Shown here piece by piece: positions 13,901-26,248 of a stretch of DNA of 64,000 bases; position 1 is the first letter of the stretch; each line of letters starts with the position of its first letter. A model generated the notes under the pieces. That model searched no databases. It was not told where the DNA came from and saw only the letters and a list, made by a program, of their open reading frames with translations. The stretch covers positions 4,964,001-5,028,000 of the forward strand of contig JBBDHG010000097.1 of assembly GCA_037951165.1 (NCBI GenBank). The letters are read 5' to 3'. This stretch comes from Lophius americanus (taxonomy: Eukaryota; Chordata; Actinopteri; Lophiiformes; Lophiidae). The translations under genes were made by a program, and so were the position numbers.

Positions 13901-15399
13901 TGCCTACATTGGACTGTCCGCCCTTTCCACCTACAGACTTAACCGCTGACCTAGTCTTATTCATTAAGCTATTCTTGGTCTGCATCCACTCTATCCCCTG
14001 ACCCATCATTCGAAAAAGCATGGTACGGTATATTCCACGACCACAGAACTTACTCTTATTATAAGTTCTTTAAGTCAGCACTGAAGTCAGAAAACGCCAT
14101 TAGAGTCTGCTGGCCCCTCTGCTTAGAATCAGTCACTAAGTGACCCGATTAACAGAGCTTATCCCAGCGGATCCTTTTTAAACAACCTATAACTTGGACG
14201 CGGACACATCTGGCTATAGGTTGGAATGAGGTTTTTCACACTTTTATGATCCGGCTATAGGTATTTGATTGATTCATGCTTTTTCACAAAAACAATCGAT
14301 TAATTTGACTTGTTAAGTTTAATTTATTTCAAAAGTGTTTACTGTTATTCATACATTTGCAACCCTGTGTTCGCTCCTGCGTGCCTTGGCCAGGAGGATC
14401 TCAAGAGAGACTGCTAATCGCTTACACTTTCCTGAGTAACTTCATTTGGGGTGCACTGAAGTTAGTCTGTATCTGGATAGACTAGCTACCAATCAGACTG
14501 AAGACACTTCCTCTGGTGTTTGATCATCACTTTATGTAATCATGCATGCACAGAACACTTCCCTCTAAGGTGGTAATGCTGAAAACCATTACATAGGTGG
14601 AAATAGTGTATATGGTCCCTAGTGACTCTTAAGTAGCCAGTTTCGATTATGGAAACGTGAAATACTCTGTGGTACACCAATCGGGTGGTAAAATGCGACA
14701 ATACTCAATTGTGGGCAACAATTCCGTCTACTTCACATTCGTTCTTAATCTGTAACCGCTTTTCTTATAGCCAATGTCTTTTAACCGAAATAAGCGTACC
14801 TCTGTTTTCATGAATTAGTTCCGACTATCAGAACTACCAGTTCACTAACGACTAAACTTTCATATTACGCTATTTGTGTTTTGGTGCAAAATCTGATTTG
14901 TAGAGAAATCTTCTTTCTCACCCAATGTGGTGCGACCAAACAAATCCATGTCATCGGTTACAAAGTTCTCATCAACAACGAGAAAAGCGTTCTCCTAAAT
15001 GAGAAGTATTGTTGTGTAGTAATGTGTTGACCTGTTAAAAAGTTTGAATTAGAAGCTGCAGATTAACTAATAATATCCTAGAAACCAAGTTTAAATTAAA
15101 TTACGACTCTCAAATTAGTAAATAACCCCCTATCGTAAGGGTCGAAATGGAGAGGCCATTATCATTAGCCCCGGTATCTACGTTCGTTAGCTATCGTTAG
15201 CCTAGCCCGAATACCGAGTGTTAAGTAATATGAGTCAACAAAGTTAAGAGCCATGAAAGTAAAATAAGCAACTAATTGAAAGCAATAAATCTATGACGTG
15301 ACGAGTATTTAAAGTTTACATATTTACCTGGCTGAGGTTGTCCTTTGCATCAGCAAGGATCCCGTAGTTACGATACATATCCTCGACGGTGACCGCCAT
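4971..15399 (-). CDS. api5: Apoptosis inhibitor 5 (complete, 14 coding exons, 527 aa)
   Basis: API5 is a nuclear helical-repeat (HEAT/ARM-like) protein that suppresses E2F1-driven apoptosis and binds Acinus and FGF2. Coding exons, first to last: 15328-15399, 13449-13610, 13206-13299, 12551-12616, 12043-12194, 11466-11672, 10558-10662, 9539-9628, 7214-7395, 6921-7014, 6712-6768, 6202-6281, 5944-6086, 4971-5050. All junctions are GT-AG and sum to 1584 nt. The ATG opens MAVTVEDMYRNYGILADA, as in the vertebrate family. Other recognisable blocks are EKRLAAQFIPKFF, GRQQLVELV, LQFSYVECLLFSFHQLGKKL (the leucine-repeat region) and KVVALKITNNINVLIK. Lys252 sits where human API5 has its acetylated Lys251. 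The last exon encodes only an RG-rich tail (residues about 502-527), as in fish and frog forms. Introns 7 and 8 carry DNA transposons. Confidence 0.96.
7171..7205 (-). repeat. L2-like LINE 3' tail fragment
   Basis: (AAT)n followed by ACATTTAATCTATAAT. It is a short member of the family at 30203-30295, 37386-37448 and 63575-63643, which read as reverse-oriented 3' ends of an L2-type LINE with an (ATT)n tail. It lies in api5 intron 9. Confidence 0.45.
7707..9265 (+). mobile_element. Full-length but inactivated Tc1-like transposon
   Basis: Inverted ends CAGTGCATCCGGAAAGTAT (left) and ATACTTTTCGGATGCACTT (right) are flanked by TA, as expected for Tc1/mariner. The interior is about 1.5 kb. The plus strand encodes recognisable Tc1 transposase pieces, for example AMYSDILDKDLLQSALDLR near 8690 and VEWPSQSLDSNPMN near 8840, but the frame is interrupted by several stops and shifts, so no transposase can be made. 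The long minus-strand open frame at 8088-8534 is antisense to the transposase. The element sits in api5 intron 8, antisense to the host gene. Confidence 0.9.
9885..10282. mobile_element. Non-autonomous relative of the CACTGCTCA-ended transposon
   Basis: Starts CACTGCTCAAAAAAAAG and ends TCTTTTTGAGCACTG, a clear inverted terminal repeat. At about 400 bp it is too short to encode a transposase. Its right third (AATGTATATCAATAAAGA and the following TCACTGAG block) matches the right third of 3540-4383, so the two belong to one family, this one internally deleted. It lies in api5 intron 7. Confidence 0.7.
10895..10985. repeat. Possible hAT-type repeat fragment
   Basis: The segment GGCTGGGCAATTCTGGCTAA followed by GAGAATCGCAATATTTATGC resembles the terminal part of a common fish non-autonomous element. 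The other end was not found, so this is a weak call. It lies in api5 intron 6. Confidence 0.3.
13611..15327 (-). other. api5 intron 1, no internal gene seen
   Basis: A 1.7-kb intron between api5 exons 1 and 2. I see no exon-like conserved frame. A moderately GC-rich part (about 13860-14460) looks like an old degenerate repeat but I cannot name it. Confidence 0.5.
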
Positions 15400-15720
15400 C
15401 AGCGTGCGTACTGGTATCAACCGTTTACAATTAAGACCGATTAAAATTCGATTTTCGGGTCGCTTTAAGACCGTTTGACACAGCAAGAGCACCAAAAAAC
15501 ACAGTAATATCGGAATTATGTGTCTTGGGAAGGGGATGGGGAGATGAAAAATTCAAAAAGACCGTGAATGGACACCCCCTACAGTCAGCCTTCCCGCAAT
15601 CTCTGGCGCGCTTGCTAAAATGCTACGGAACAATGAGCAACGCGCTTGCGTGGGTTCAACCAACCACCTTGTGCGGCACAACACACGTGACCACGAGTGA
15701 ACAGAAAGGGAAGCACAGTG
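15400..15720 (-). promoter_or_regulatory. api5 promoter region
   Basis: The block upstream of the api5 ATG is richer in GC and CpG than its surroundings (for example GGCGCGCTTGC and AACGCGCTTGCG at about 15606-15650) and holds a perfect E-box CACGTGA at 15684-15690. This fits a housekeeping CpG-type promoter. The start site cannot be fixed from sequence alone. Confidence 0.45.
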
Positions 15721-17546
15721 AAATCCCTCATGACGATAGTATGCTTTTTTTTACTTCATTTTATCCAATAACTATTCAAATTATTATGAAATAAGAGTAC
15801 AACTAAACTATAACAAATGTTTATACAGAGGCAGGGATTACAGACCTGATTTTACACAAACATATATAAACTGAAAATAATGCATTATAAGATTTAAGAA
15901 AGACAGACCAGAAACTTATTTTAATATATTCAATTTAGAACACACATTACAATTATCACATCCTTTTGGTTACACGAAGTTGACAATATTTTGGTGTAAA
16001 AATCTGTTTCCTTCTTAAAAGAACAAAAATAGAGTTTGATTTCTAACACCTTACATTTATGGATGCAAAGCTTGGCCAGCACTATGACCAAATTTCATAG
16101 AATGAATTCAATCTCCAATTTTTTTTTGTGTAATTCGTGAAACCAAACTACTAGGTTGGAATAAGATGCAGCTGTATTATGTTATTTTTACAGGAAGTTG
16201 GCGGAAAACATCGTTTTCCTACAGGTCTGGAAAGGTATGATGAAGAGCATACTTACCAATACAACATCATTCCTGAACCAATTGTAAAGAAAAAATACAA
16301 ATTTATTTATGTAACACACATCCCTGTTGTTCCATATGAAATAACTATTTGGAGAAAAATAATGCTTAAAAATAAGAAACGTTTTTGCATATGGAAATTT
16401 GAAAGAGACGGTAATCTGTTCCATTTAATTACAGAGTGCAACAAACGTCAGACCAGCCAAATAAGACAAAATATGGTGAGATATAAAATTCTAGACGGAT
16501 GTAGGCTCTTTAAAATATTGTCTTACTCAATAAAATTTGAATGTGTAGTGTAGTGTTCTAAAATCAAGAAAATGGAGGCCCCATCAAACATCCAAGACAC
16601 ATTAATAATAGATTTTGTTCTCCCAGACAGTTAGAAAGCGACTTGTCACTCTCTTTACAAGTTTTCTTTGATACAATCTAAGAAACTTGCACTGTAGGTT
16701 AGCCTCGATAAACCTTCTGCCTTAAAGAATAATGTTGTATACATTAAGGGTAGGTCTCTTGAACTCCACTGACTCAGTTATATCCTGGTTTTGTCTAATA
16801 GGAATATCAAGTATTCAACTCACACCTATCCATCTGATTTTTTATCGTTGTTATCTAAAGTATCTCACACTCTCCTTAAATGTTAGATGTTGCATATGGA
16901 AGAAAATTCACAGGTTTTCATAGCCATTAATTCACACTTGTTCACACTTTAATGAAGACCTGAAGCATTACAAAAGACACATACTTTGTCCAGAGCAAGA
17001 GAGATCTGAGAGGAACCGTTTAGAAATAGGGCTGTTTCATCAGCCAGTCAGCTGATGACAACTGCCCTATCTATAATAGACGTACCCTTCAAATAACTCA
17101 TAGTAATATACATAAGTACATAAGATTGTCAGTATCTTTTTTAAATCTGATCTTCCATCATATTTATATAAATGAAAGGATGTGCTGATTTTATACGAGT
17201 TCCCTTTTAATTGTATCTCTGTTATTGTTTTTGTTTGTTTTTATTTGACTTAATATTAACACTTTGTTTACGTTTTGAGTGTATGGTTTTCTTTTGTGAA
17301 GCACAATGAACTCTGTTTTGATATGTGCTACATCAGGTAACATTATTATTACTAGTTGAAATATTTCAAAAACATGGGGAACCAAAATCCTCTTAAACAA
17401 CAAACAATTACATCCAAACTGGAAAAACTTTAATGACCAATTTTTAATAACTTTGGCTTTTATCAAACCCTTTAACGTGACCTCAGCATTTGACTTTTCA
17501 CAGCATACATTAAAAGATACTTCAAAGTAGATGGTGTGGAGCCAAT
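15721..17546. other. Intergenic, api5 promoter to samm50 3' end
   Basis: AT-rich DNA between the api5 promoter and the samm50 3' end. The longest open frame (16179-16553, +, 124 codons) encodes a Lys/Ile/Tyr-rich sequence that I do not recognise; it has no convincing start context or splice support and is opposed by an overlapping minus-strand frame. I treat it as chance. Confidence 0.5.
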
Positions 17547-17552
17547 TTTATT
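17547..17552 (-). terminator. samm50 polyadenylation signal
   Basis: TTTATT on the plus strand is AATAAA on the samm50 strand, about 115 nt after the stop codon, a normal distance for a compact 3' UTR. Confidence 0.55.
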
Positions 17553-17664
17553 GAACTAACTAGTAACAACATCAATTCTGTACAAGCAAGTTCCCCTTCC
17601 AGTTGAATGATTCTGGCATAAAATGTGGAAACAAAAAGAAGCTGTAGATATAAGAAATGTGGTT

Positions 17665-20600
17665 TCATAAGAATCTGATTCCTGCTCCAAATTGGACCCC
17701 GTCACATATCCTGAAAAACAAATAAAAAACAAATTATAATACAATAATATAATTAATATTTTTTTGTTTCAGAATTAAGGAGTTTAGAAATGGAACATAC
17801 GTCTTTCAAAACGATGTAGTAAGAATGTACATATACATGAGTGCACAAACAAAGCTTTTGTTTATCGTGAAAGCATATTATGCTTTTCAATTCAATACAA
17901 TTCAAGCTCTCTCCCTCTCCTTCTCGACCTTAATTTTACCTAACCTGACCTGGAACACCACCACAGACGAAATGTGACGGGGAGGGAACTAACACAATGG
18001 TAAGGTCCGTCCAGTTAACCCGCCGAAATCAACTCGGCGGGCCATGGACGGCTGCCGGTTCTGGAGTGATCGCTCCTTAGGAGGAGAGATGGCTGGCTCT
18101 CAGCTCACGATCTCAAGGAAGGGAATAAGTTCAGGCGAATATGGGGCTCAAAGCCAATGTCGCCAGCCTCCCTGTGCGTCTGCAGGGAAGAAGCCTTGGA
18201 GCGCTGAAGTGAGTTGAATCCTCCGGGCTGTGGCGCTCAATGTACGTCTCAACGTTTCATGAATCTTCATGTTTGCTTTGATGGCAAGGCTTGGCGCTCC
18301 ATTGCCTTTTCTTGTTCGAAATAATAAGTATGATCCTCCATTTGTCAAAACAAAAAGTTACCACTAAAAATGAAAGAGCCGTCATTTGGTCTGTCCATTC
18401 AGGAATAATGTAGAAACATGGTAGACTTTGTTGCAGAAGAAAATTTGAATGTGAACCCTTTAATGTAATGTGTGAAATTCAAAATAACATTCGCTTGAAC
18501 TGGATAACATAGCTCCACACTTCTCCACTGCTATCTGGCTTCGTCAGGGCTGCCAAATAAGTATTTTTATGTTGAGAACAGACTTGATTAAAATTGAAAA
18601 AAAAGAAACTTTTCATGAAATGCATCATTACGTACCTCTTACATTTCTAAAAGCTTGTCTAATACTTCACTTTTCCCGTGTAACGACATCAACGTATGAC
18701 TCTGCATGACTACATAACGCTACCTTTTACAATTTTAAAATATGGACGATTTATTATGAGAGTTTTGCGTGAGGCACACAGACTAACATGCAAGGGTCTG
18801 TGAAGAGAAAGGCTGCAGAATCAGACAGATCTGAATCAAGGGAGTACAAGTGTTTTATCCTTTTGAAAACTTAACCTGACTGACAAGAGGAAGTGAAGAA
18901 GTATGCAAAAGGGTCAAATTAAGATTCCCCACTTCAGGCAAAAAGGCGCAACTGTTCGAGATCAGAAAATATCACACATTAACGATTAAATTCCAAGACG
19001 TAGCTTGAGATAGGATTTGAGCTACCATTCACAATTAAGTATTTGTGTGAAATACGCTTTTGAAGTCCTGCATAGATTAAGAACAAGTACAGGGAATTAA
19101 CTTATCGACTAGGATCCATGTCTTCCAGAATCCCTGCCGGAATAGAATGGTTTTGCAAAGTCTGAAAGGTTGCCATGATAGGAAACAAGTTGAGAAATGC
19201 TAACCAGCCCTACCTGTCTCCACGCTGGACTCCCTTGGGAATGCAGTAATTCAGCTCCAGCCTGGCAATGTTCCCCAAACGCAACACAATGCCCACACCG
19301 TATGACCAACGGATGCATTCCACCAGTTTCTTCAAGTGAGCTTGTGGCCCCTCACCTGATTTAAAATCATATACAAGTCAGATAAGAAGGACAGTATCAT
19401 ATAAAGTACAGCTCTGCTTCACCACTTACTCACCATAGTTGAGATTACAAAGGTTTCCAGCATTGAGGAAGAAGTGAGTTCTGAAGAGGTCACCAAAGCC
19501 TCCGCTGCCTGGTCTGAAGGGTAGAGGCGTATAGAGGTGAATCCCTCCAGCCCAGTAGCAGTCTCCTCCAAGGTAATCGCCTGTCATACATGTAACACCA
19601 GCCACTCAATCATCCATAAAATTCAGTTTGGTTACCAAGCAACTCAACTAAGTTAATGTCTCACCTTCACTCTGTGGGCCCATACTGTACATACTGAACC
19701 CCCTGATACTGGTCGGGCCACCTAGGTAGAATCTAGGAGGTCAACAAAGACATACAAAAAACACAATCACATAATGAATGACAATCATATAGCTACTGTG
19801 AATACAAAAATAATACAACAGTTAATTAAGTTTTTTTATTAGATATAATTGATACTCCCACTTGACTGGGCAGACTCAACATCAACCATGTAGTATATTT
19901 CACTGATTTTCTATCCCACAACTGCCAAATTGGAAAACACAGACGTGATAAACATTGAATTTGATCCGTCCCTGAGAAGCAGTGGGCAGCCTTGTACAAT
20001 ACTCAAGGAGCAAGTTGGGGTTCCGTCACTTGCTAAACTTTAGCCAAAGTGCATTGCCAAATTATCCTTTAGCGGCTAAAGGATATCCTTTAATCGTATC
20101 TACACTTTTCATTTAAAAAAAGCATCAATAACTCCACAATGAAACAATGGAAAAGTAGACACTCCTTATAACTCCAGAACTTCCTTTACAATAGTTATTT
20201 TTTACGGTTTTCTTCAGCATCACTGTAATCCACTGGTAGTTATTTAAACATCCTCACTGACAAGAGGAGGCAGGTCATCGGTATTTTGAGAGGCAAGCGG
20301 GAGATTAAAATAAAAATGAGTAATTGGTTGTCATAAACTATTGCCACATCTCAGTATCATTTATAAAATAATTTGAGTATCTTCTATGGAAAAAAATCCA
20401 TTATTGAAATCTAGATTATCTTTCAAATTGCAGTGTAGCAAGGTGAAAGGCAGTTAGTGTGAAGTGGAAATCAAAGGATGACAGACTTCACTATCCTCCT
20501 CAGGGAAAGATCTACAAGATCAATTTAATGGATTTCATTTGGCTTCTTTTTTTCATACTGATCTGCTATTGACCATAACACAGGAAATTATGCTGCAAGG

Positions 20601-23600
20601 GTGTGCATCCTCCTTCCTCTTCAATTATCTACCACTGTAAGGCGCTGGAGTGTTGATTACTGGTCATTCAATGCAAAAATTCTATCAAAAGTAACAAAAA
20701 AATAAAATTAATTTCATTTTCATTTTCAAAATTATTTTAATGGTGTATGATTTTATGCATGCTTGAACAAAAAAGAGGTTAAAGAAAACACAGGTATAGG
20801 CATGCCTTTTTCGGAGTGTCCAGTTTTTAAAACCTATGGTCTTAGGGGTACTGGTCCAAGGCTGGTGCATTGTATTTCTGTACCTGTCTGAGATGCTTGT
20901 TTGTTTGTCACCAATGGGTAGAAGCAAACCACCCCACAATGATGTAGAAAGGACCTGGAAGAGACAATGAACGGGTTTATTGACAAACTATTGGATAAGA
21001 TGAACATTAAAACCGCTTGTTTAGATTCTCATTCAACTAGTTTGAGGGTTGAATCAGAATCAACTGGACTTTTTTTTTTAAAGTTGAAGCCGTTTTAACT
21101 CTCATCCAAGAGGCTTTCATAGTTCTAAATGACTTATGGGGAATCAGGTTTTTAACCCCAACATCTGAACTTCTCTCCAGGGGCAGTATCTCAATCTTTC
21201 AAGTCACTTGTGTCCCACCTGAAACACCTTAATCCACTTCAGTTTGACTGAGTAAGCCTATTTGGGGACAGTTAATACATAATTAACTTTAAAAAGAAGT
21301 CCAGTTGCTTCTTATTCTACCTTGGAGAAGTAATTAAATAGTACAATATTTATAATTATATTCTTATCTGCTTTATTTCAAACTTGATTCAACGCCTTGA
21401 GATGAGACAATTTGCCAAGTAGCTCAAATGTAAAATGTAGAATCTCACTGAGTCCCAGAAGAGCGTTCTGTTGAGCTGGATCTCAAAATCCTCTTTCAGG
21501 AAACTGGCATCTCCACCAGTGTAACCTGCAAGTTCCTACACAATTACAACACAGAAGTTCCACCTAGTGTCCAAGTTCATTTACATTGTTTTCATACAGA
21601 ATTTAGAAAAATGTCTGTGTTCTTTGTCTCCAACGACTAACCTGATGGATCTTCAACAAGCCACCTGTCCTGGGAAGGATGGAAGAGTTTCTCGTGTCGA
21701 TGACCATAGTGTGCTGTGAAACAAAATGGCAACATTTACTACTACTAAACACACAACGATGTCATTTCAGATATAAATTTTTCTTCCTGCTTTATGACAT
21801 AATTGAAATCAACCATTCACCAACCAAGAAAGTTATTGTTATCAAATGTTTATGAAGCTTTAGAAACTTCACCTCAACCCCTTTGTAACAGCTCCGCCAT
21901 GACAGACAACTTCATGTAAAACCGCGTCTAATTCAAAACCCACAGGGAAATCACTAACGTAAAATGTGGCCAAAATACCGAAAGGGAGGATTTGAGGGAA
22001 TGTCCACTCTCCTCCCGGATGGCAAAGGAAGCGGTGCGAGCCATACAGCCCAGCTCTCTCCACACTCCCTCCCACTTCAGGGTTTGGCTGGTCTTCAAAA
22101 AAGGAAACTGAGAAAGTAAGATAAATAAGAAATGATAGTTAGATAAAAATTATACATTTCACCTCCTCTATCAATAAATGAGCCTGGACTGTTTGCAAAA
22201 TAGACACTGAAGTCTCCTTTCAACGCGAGAAAAAGATGGGACCTATCTGCTGAGGGATTCTTTTTGACTTACCTCTTCCATCATCCATCAATAAAAGATA
22301 ATTTAATGTTATTATAAGACAGTTGGTCGAAAACAAAGTCCAGAATGCTTGTTTCGAGAGACAAAAACAACAGCCTGAACCGGACTCAAAGTCCCAACAA
22401 GAACAGATTGATACTTCTTCTGATTCTTTTTAGCTAACTTTGTAAGTCATGTAAAAATACAACCTCCATGGGTTGATCTGTGCGTCAATAGGCAAGAGAA
22501 TTAGAAAAACACTATTAAGACAAACATTTTAGTTGCATGAATAGACAAATAAATAGAAAACAAGTGTTTACACTCAGTTCTGCAGCGATGCCTCGATCTG
22601 TCTCCCTCAATGAACTCCATGGAAATTGACCTGTTACTTTGTACATGTTTAGTGAGATACTGAGAAGTGGCGAGAAAAAAGAAAACAAGAGGAAGTCATT
22701 TGTTATGCAGTTACATATAATTGTTTCTAATTATAAATATATTTATGTAAATCATAGACCATCAAGGCATTTACTACCGGAAAAAAATAACCTAATGTCA
22801 ACACAATGCCAATGTAGGTAGTATTATGAAGTAAACTTCTATAGAAATTGTTTTTGGATATATTTATAACATAACAGTATCTAGGAAAACTAGAAGATTT
22901 TTAAAAAAAAGCAGTTTTTCAATTGAAATAAAGTTCTTCTTATATGTTACTTCAAGTTAAAAGCGCCATAACAAGCATGACATTAAGCAATAGAGTAGGT
23001 AAACCTTCACGTATATCTTACTTGCGTTCAAAGTGTCCCCGCTGGGGTTTGAAAAAGGACAGACCGTAGGATGTTTCTTTGGTGCCGTAGGAGCACTGGA
23101 ATGTCATTTTCTCTGCCCGACCAAACACATTAGGTAATTTCAAACCCAGGACCTAAAGTCAAAGCGGGAAAAGTGATTTGGATTTGCTTTCTGTATCTGA
23201 AAGCAAATAAAAAATATACAAATAAAAATATCAAGTGTTAGATGTAGACTCCAAAATAAACAGAAAATTGATCAAATTTTGTGTAGGGGTGGATATAAGG
23301 AGAAGATTAGAAGATAAGATTTAGATGCGAATACAGATGTGGATTCTGGATCACTTTTTCACTTTCATTAATATTGCGAGAAGGTAGTAAAAGAGAGAGT
23401 GTTACATTCCAAGATTTTTAGGGAACCATTGAAATAATAACTTTGACAGGATTGTTTGACACAAAAGCTGTAAAGGTACCAGGTCTGGTGACCCAGAATG
23501 CTTCAGATCATGGTCAAGAATTCATAGTGTGAGTGTCAAACTATAATGGTATAATTGCTTTAGGTGTAATGACATTATTGGGAAACTTGGGTGCCCTGAT

Positions 23601-25994
23601 GGAGGTCTCATTCTCTCTCAATACTGTCTAGTTCCTCATGGTATTATACCAGTAGTGCAAACTAAAGGCAAATTAAACATTGAAAATGAATTGGCTAACC
23701 GGTGTATTAAAAAGTATTACTGCTGTATGTTTTATGAGAACCAAACTGCTATGTATATGGTAGATAATGAGATCATAGTGCTCACCATGCTTCCTTCATT
23801 GTTTCCAACCATGGTGTTGTAGCTGCCTGTCAGCCGTCTCAGCTCCGTGACTTCAAACGTCACATCGAGCCCATTAGGAAGAGCATCCTCACCTAAAGAG
23901 ATGAGAAAACAAACATAAACATTATCTCATGTTTAGACAAGGTTAGGAATATATCTTGTAAGTGGCTGTCATTACATGATTTTATGGTTCAGCACAGGAA
24001 ACTTATATTCTATAACTAGCATTCATTGAAGTACAATGTGTAACCATGATGGTGTAAGATATCATACCCCTTGTTGTGTCGATAACAACTTCGACTTTTC
24101 TGAAGATACCTAGACGCAGCAGCTTCTGTCGGGCCTCATGGGACCTTCGCATCACCTGTACAACACATTGAACGATTGTGTTGATGTCATAATTGAAGTG
24201 TAATATAATACTAAAGATTTATTAAAATGAACCTACGTCAATCAAGTTCTTTGCTTGGAACACTCCTGAGATTTCATGAGTCAACAGGTCATCCTTGGTT
24301 CTGCCGATCCCATCTATGTGAACTCGTTGAACTACAATCTGAAAAACAGGAGGGAAAATTGAGAAATCCGTACCTTACCGTATATCATTTTGACAAAAAA
24401 GGTTTTTACTGAAGTACAGTGATTGAATTTCCTCCATGTATAAAAAATTTAAGTTAAAACTGTACCTTAGGTTGTGTGTTGAATCTTATTTTTTCAATCC
24501 ATCCTTCTACTTTGTAATATAACATTATGGCCTAGATATAAAGGCAGGAATCCTTTGCCTCTATATAGAGAAACTGCAAACATAAAATTTGGAAACACAT
24601 CACAAACAAATCTTACATCTTTGTTTTCAAGAACCTCTTGCTTGAGCTCCTGCTCAATCCCTGGAGGCTCAATGTCGTCAGCTTGTATTCCTAGCTCCGG
24701 CCCATGCATGGGCAGAGGGTCCAGGCTCTGCAACAGAAGTATGAGAAGAATTCAAATCATTAAACTCTGGTTAATCAAACACTATGACCATATCCTTCTA
24801 AATACTTATGCAATGCTTTGTATGATAATCTTCTTTTTTCGGCTGTTCCCTTTAGGGGTCACCACAGTGGATCATCAGTTTCTATCTTGCACTGTCCTCT
24901 TCATCTTCCTCTGTCACACCAACCACTGGATTTCCTCCCTCACCACATCTAGAAACCACCTCTTTGGTACTCCCCTTTTTCTCCTGCATTACTCCTCCAT
25001 CTCCAGCATCCTTCTATCAATATATCCAATGTCCCTTCTCCTGTACGTGTCCAAACCATATCAATCTGGCCTCTCTTACTTTGTCTCAAAGACGTCTAAC
25101 CTGGGTACGTCCAACCTGGGCTGTCCCTCTGATGTGCTTGTTTCTAATCTTGTCCATCCTTGTCACTCCCAAAGAACATCTGAACATCTTCAACTCTACC
25201 ACCTCCAGCTCTGCCTCCTGTTTTGTATGACCATCGTGACACCGAAAGGAGATCACGCTCATCCTATACTCTTGAATGCATTTAAACTGATTATATTGGC
25301 CACAATAATGAAATGTCCAGCAACAGAGAGGGAAAAACTAACAGACCAGCAGAGCTTCAGATGTCTTGTGGGATATATGCCTTGACAGGTCAGAGCTGTA
25401 TACGCATAAAATAGGACCCACACATTATTAGCCAGGTGGTCATAATGTTATGGGAGACCGGTCTATATGAATCAGGAAAATGTATAAGTTGGCGAGAGCA
25501 ATCGTAAACCCTGCATGGGAGAAATAAGCCGTTTGCAAGATAAAACAGAAAAGACAAATTAAGAGGTTAGACCTATTAATCAGGCTTTATTTGTTATGTA
25601 TTCTGGTTTGTTTGTTTTAAGTAAAACAACACTGCGAGAAGTGGTTCATGGTACACGAGCCCACCACTCGAGTTTCCAGTTTACAAACGTCTTGAACGCA
25701 GCACAAGAATGTGCAGCAAAGCTTCTAGCGGACGAACACTTAACATCGGTTTGTGTGCGTACTTCTAATTAGAAAGTTATACAATACAATGAAACGCATA
25801 TTTAGCTAGTGTGTAATTCAGTTTATCATCACAGAGGTGAAAGCCCAAGCCTTGTAACCCAACTATGAGTGAATGTAGTTTGGGCCTTTTCTTTCAGCAC
25901 ATTAGTTGCTCTGTCAGATAACACACGAGAGAGGTCAAAGTGTTAGCCAACACGATACCGGAATGTTCCTTACCCTAGCGTGGACGGTGCCCAT
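17665..25994 (-). CDS. samm50: SAM complex subunit SAMM50 (complete, 15 coding exons, 469 aa)
   Basis: SAMM50 is the Omp85-type barrel at the core of the mitochondrial outer-membrane sorting and assembly machinery; it inserts beta-barrel proteins and contacts MICOS. Coding exons, first to last: 25974-25994, 24617-24727, 24237-24338, 24068-24155, 23786-23892, 23022-23152, 22572-22659, 21979-22107, 21642-21713, 21449-21535, 20884-20954, 19665-19732, 19434-19580, 19214-19355, 17665-17710; total 1410 nt with closed phases, the same 469-aa length as human. It opens MGTVHAR (exon 1). A single POTRA domain lies at about residues 40-130 (VVVQRVHIDGIGRTKDD, then SHEARQKLLRLGIF). The barrel follows, with the conserved Omp85 loop motif IRGF in exon 12, and ends in FGAGIRFL, a typical C-terminal beta-signal. 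Exon 5 and its flanks exist as an inverted copy at 27830-28455. Intron 1 holds an RTE-like LINE end; the last intron holds a strong hairpin. Confidence 0.97.
18007..18051 (+). other. GC-rich nested stem-loop in the last samm50 intron
   Basis: CCGTCCA (18007-18013) pairs perfectly with TGGACGG (18045-18051). Inside it, CCCGCCGA (18019-18026) pairs perfectly with TCGGCGGG (18034-18041) around a 7-nt loop. Fifteen Watson-Crick pairs in 45 nt is striking in this AT-rich intron. A second small hairpin, GGAG-N6-CTCC, follows at about 18064-18077. It could be part of an unrecognised repeat or a structured intronic RNA; no function is assigned. Confidence 0.5.
19948..20045 (+). repeat. Old dispersed repeat with a CAGTGGGCAGCC core
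   Basis: AATTTGATCCGTCCCTGAGA followed by AGCAGTGGGCAGCC and a GGAGCAAGTTGGGGTTC block matches a fish repeat I know from many introns, of unclear LINE or SINE origin. A weaker relative lies near 3425-3480. It sits in samm50 intron 11. Confidence 0.4.
23335..23965 (-). repeat. Source arm of an inverted duplication (samm50 exon 5 and flanks)
   Basis: Reverse-complementing this block gives the sequence at about 27830-28455 almost base for base. It holds samm50 exon 5 (23786-23892) with roughly 450 bp of intron 5 and 70 bp of intron 4. It is the native copy, because it carries the exon in frame within samm50. Confidence 0.9.
24835..25290 (-). mobile_element. RTE-like LINE 3' end (truncated)
   Basis: On the minus strand this encodes the degenerate C-terminal end of a LINE reverse-transcriptase ORF (basic RWFGRV-like and RGRP-like stretches), followed by the family's 3' tail, seen on the plus strand as CGGCTGTTCCCTTTAGGGGT. 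The same family occurs at 50765-51775 in the other orientation; shared tail sequences are CCCTTTAGGGGTCACCACAG here and CCCTAAAGGGAACAGC there. It lies in samm50 intron 1 and is 5'-truncated. The 276-codon plus-strand frame across it is antisense. Confidence 0.7.
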
Positions 25995-26170
25995 GTTGAA
26001 GTCCGTAGGGCGACCTCCCAGTTAATGTAAGGAAACTTTGAATAGAAAATTTAACCTACAAGTAACCGGAGAGAGACGAAAACGCTCTCAATGAGCAGGC
26101 AGTTGCGGCCATGGTATTTCTTGACCACGCCCCTTTCCGCTGCTGCGCATTCAACACATCAACGCTGCAA
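25995..26170 (-). promoter_or_regulatory. samm50 promoter region
   Basis: Upstream of the ATG there is a GC-box-like CCACGCCCC (about 26125-26133), a YY1-like CCATGGCCGC on the gene strand (about 26105-26114) and several CpGs. This fits a housekeeping mitochondrial gene promoter. The transcription start is not resolved. Confidence 0.4.
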
Positions 26171-26202
26171 AATGGGAAAAACAAAGCGAAACAATAGCAT
26201 TG

Positions 26203-26244
<42 letters not shown>
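26203..26244. repeat. (TTA)n microsatellite
   Basis: About 14 uninterrupted TTA units immediately upstream of the samm50 promoter region. Confidence 0.95.

Positions 26245-26248
<4 letters not shown>

Noticed and set aside
16179..16553. 124-codon plus-strand frame as a novel gene
   Set aside because: No homology, no splice or promoter evidence, AT-rich composition, and an open minus-strand frame over the same bases.
24555..25385. 276-codon plus-strand open frame
   Set aside because: It runs antisense through samm50 exon 2 and an RTE-like LINE end; no homology in this frame.
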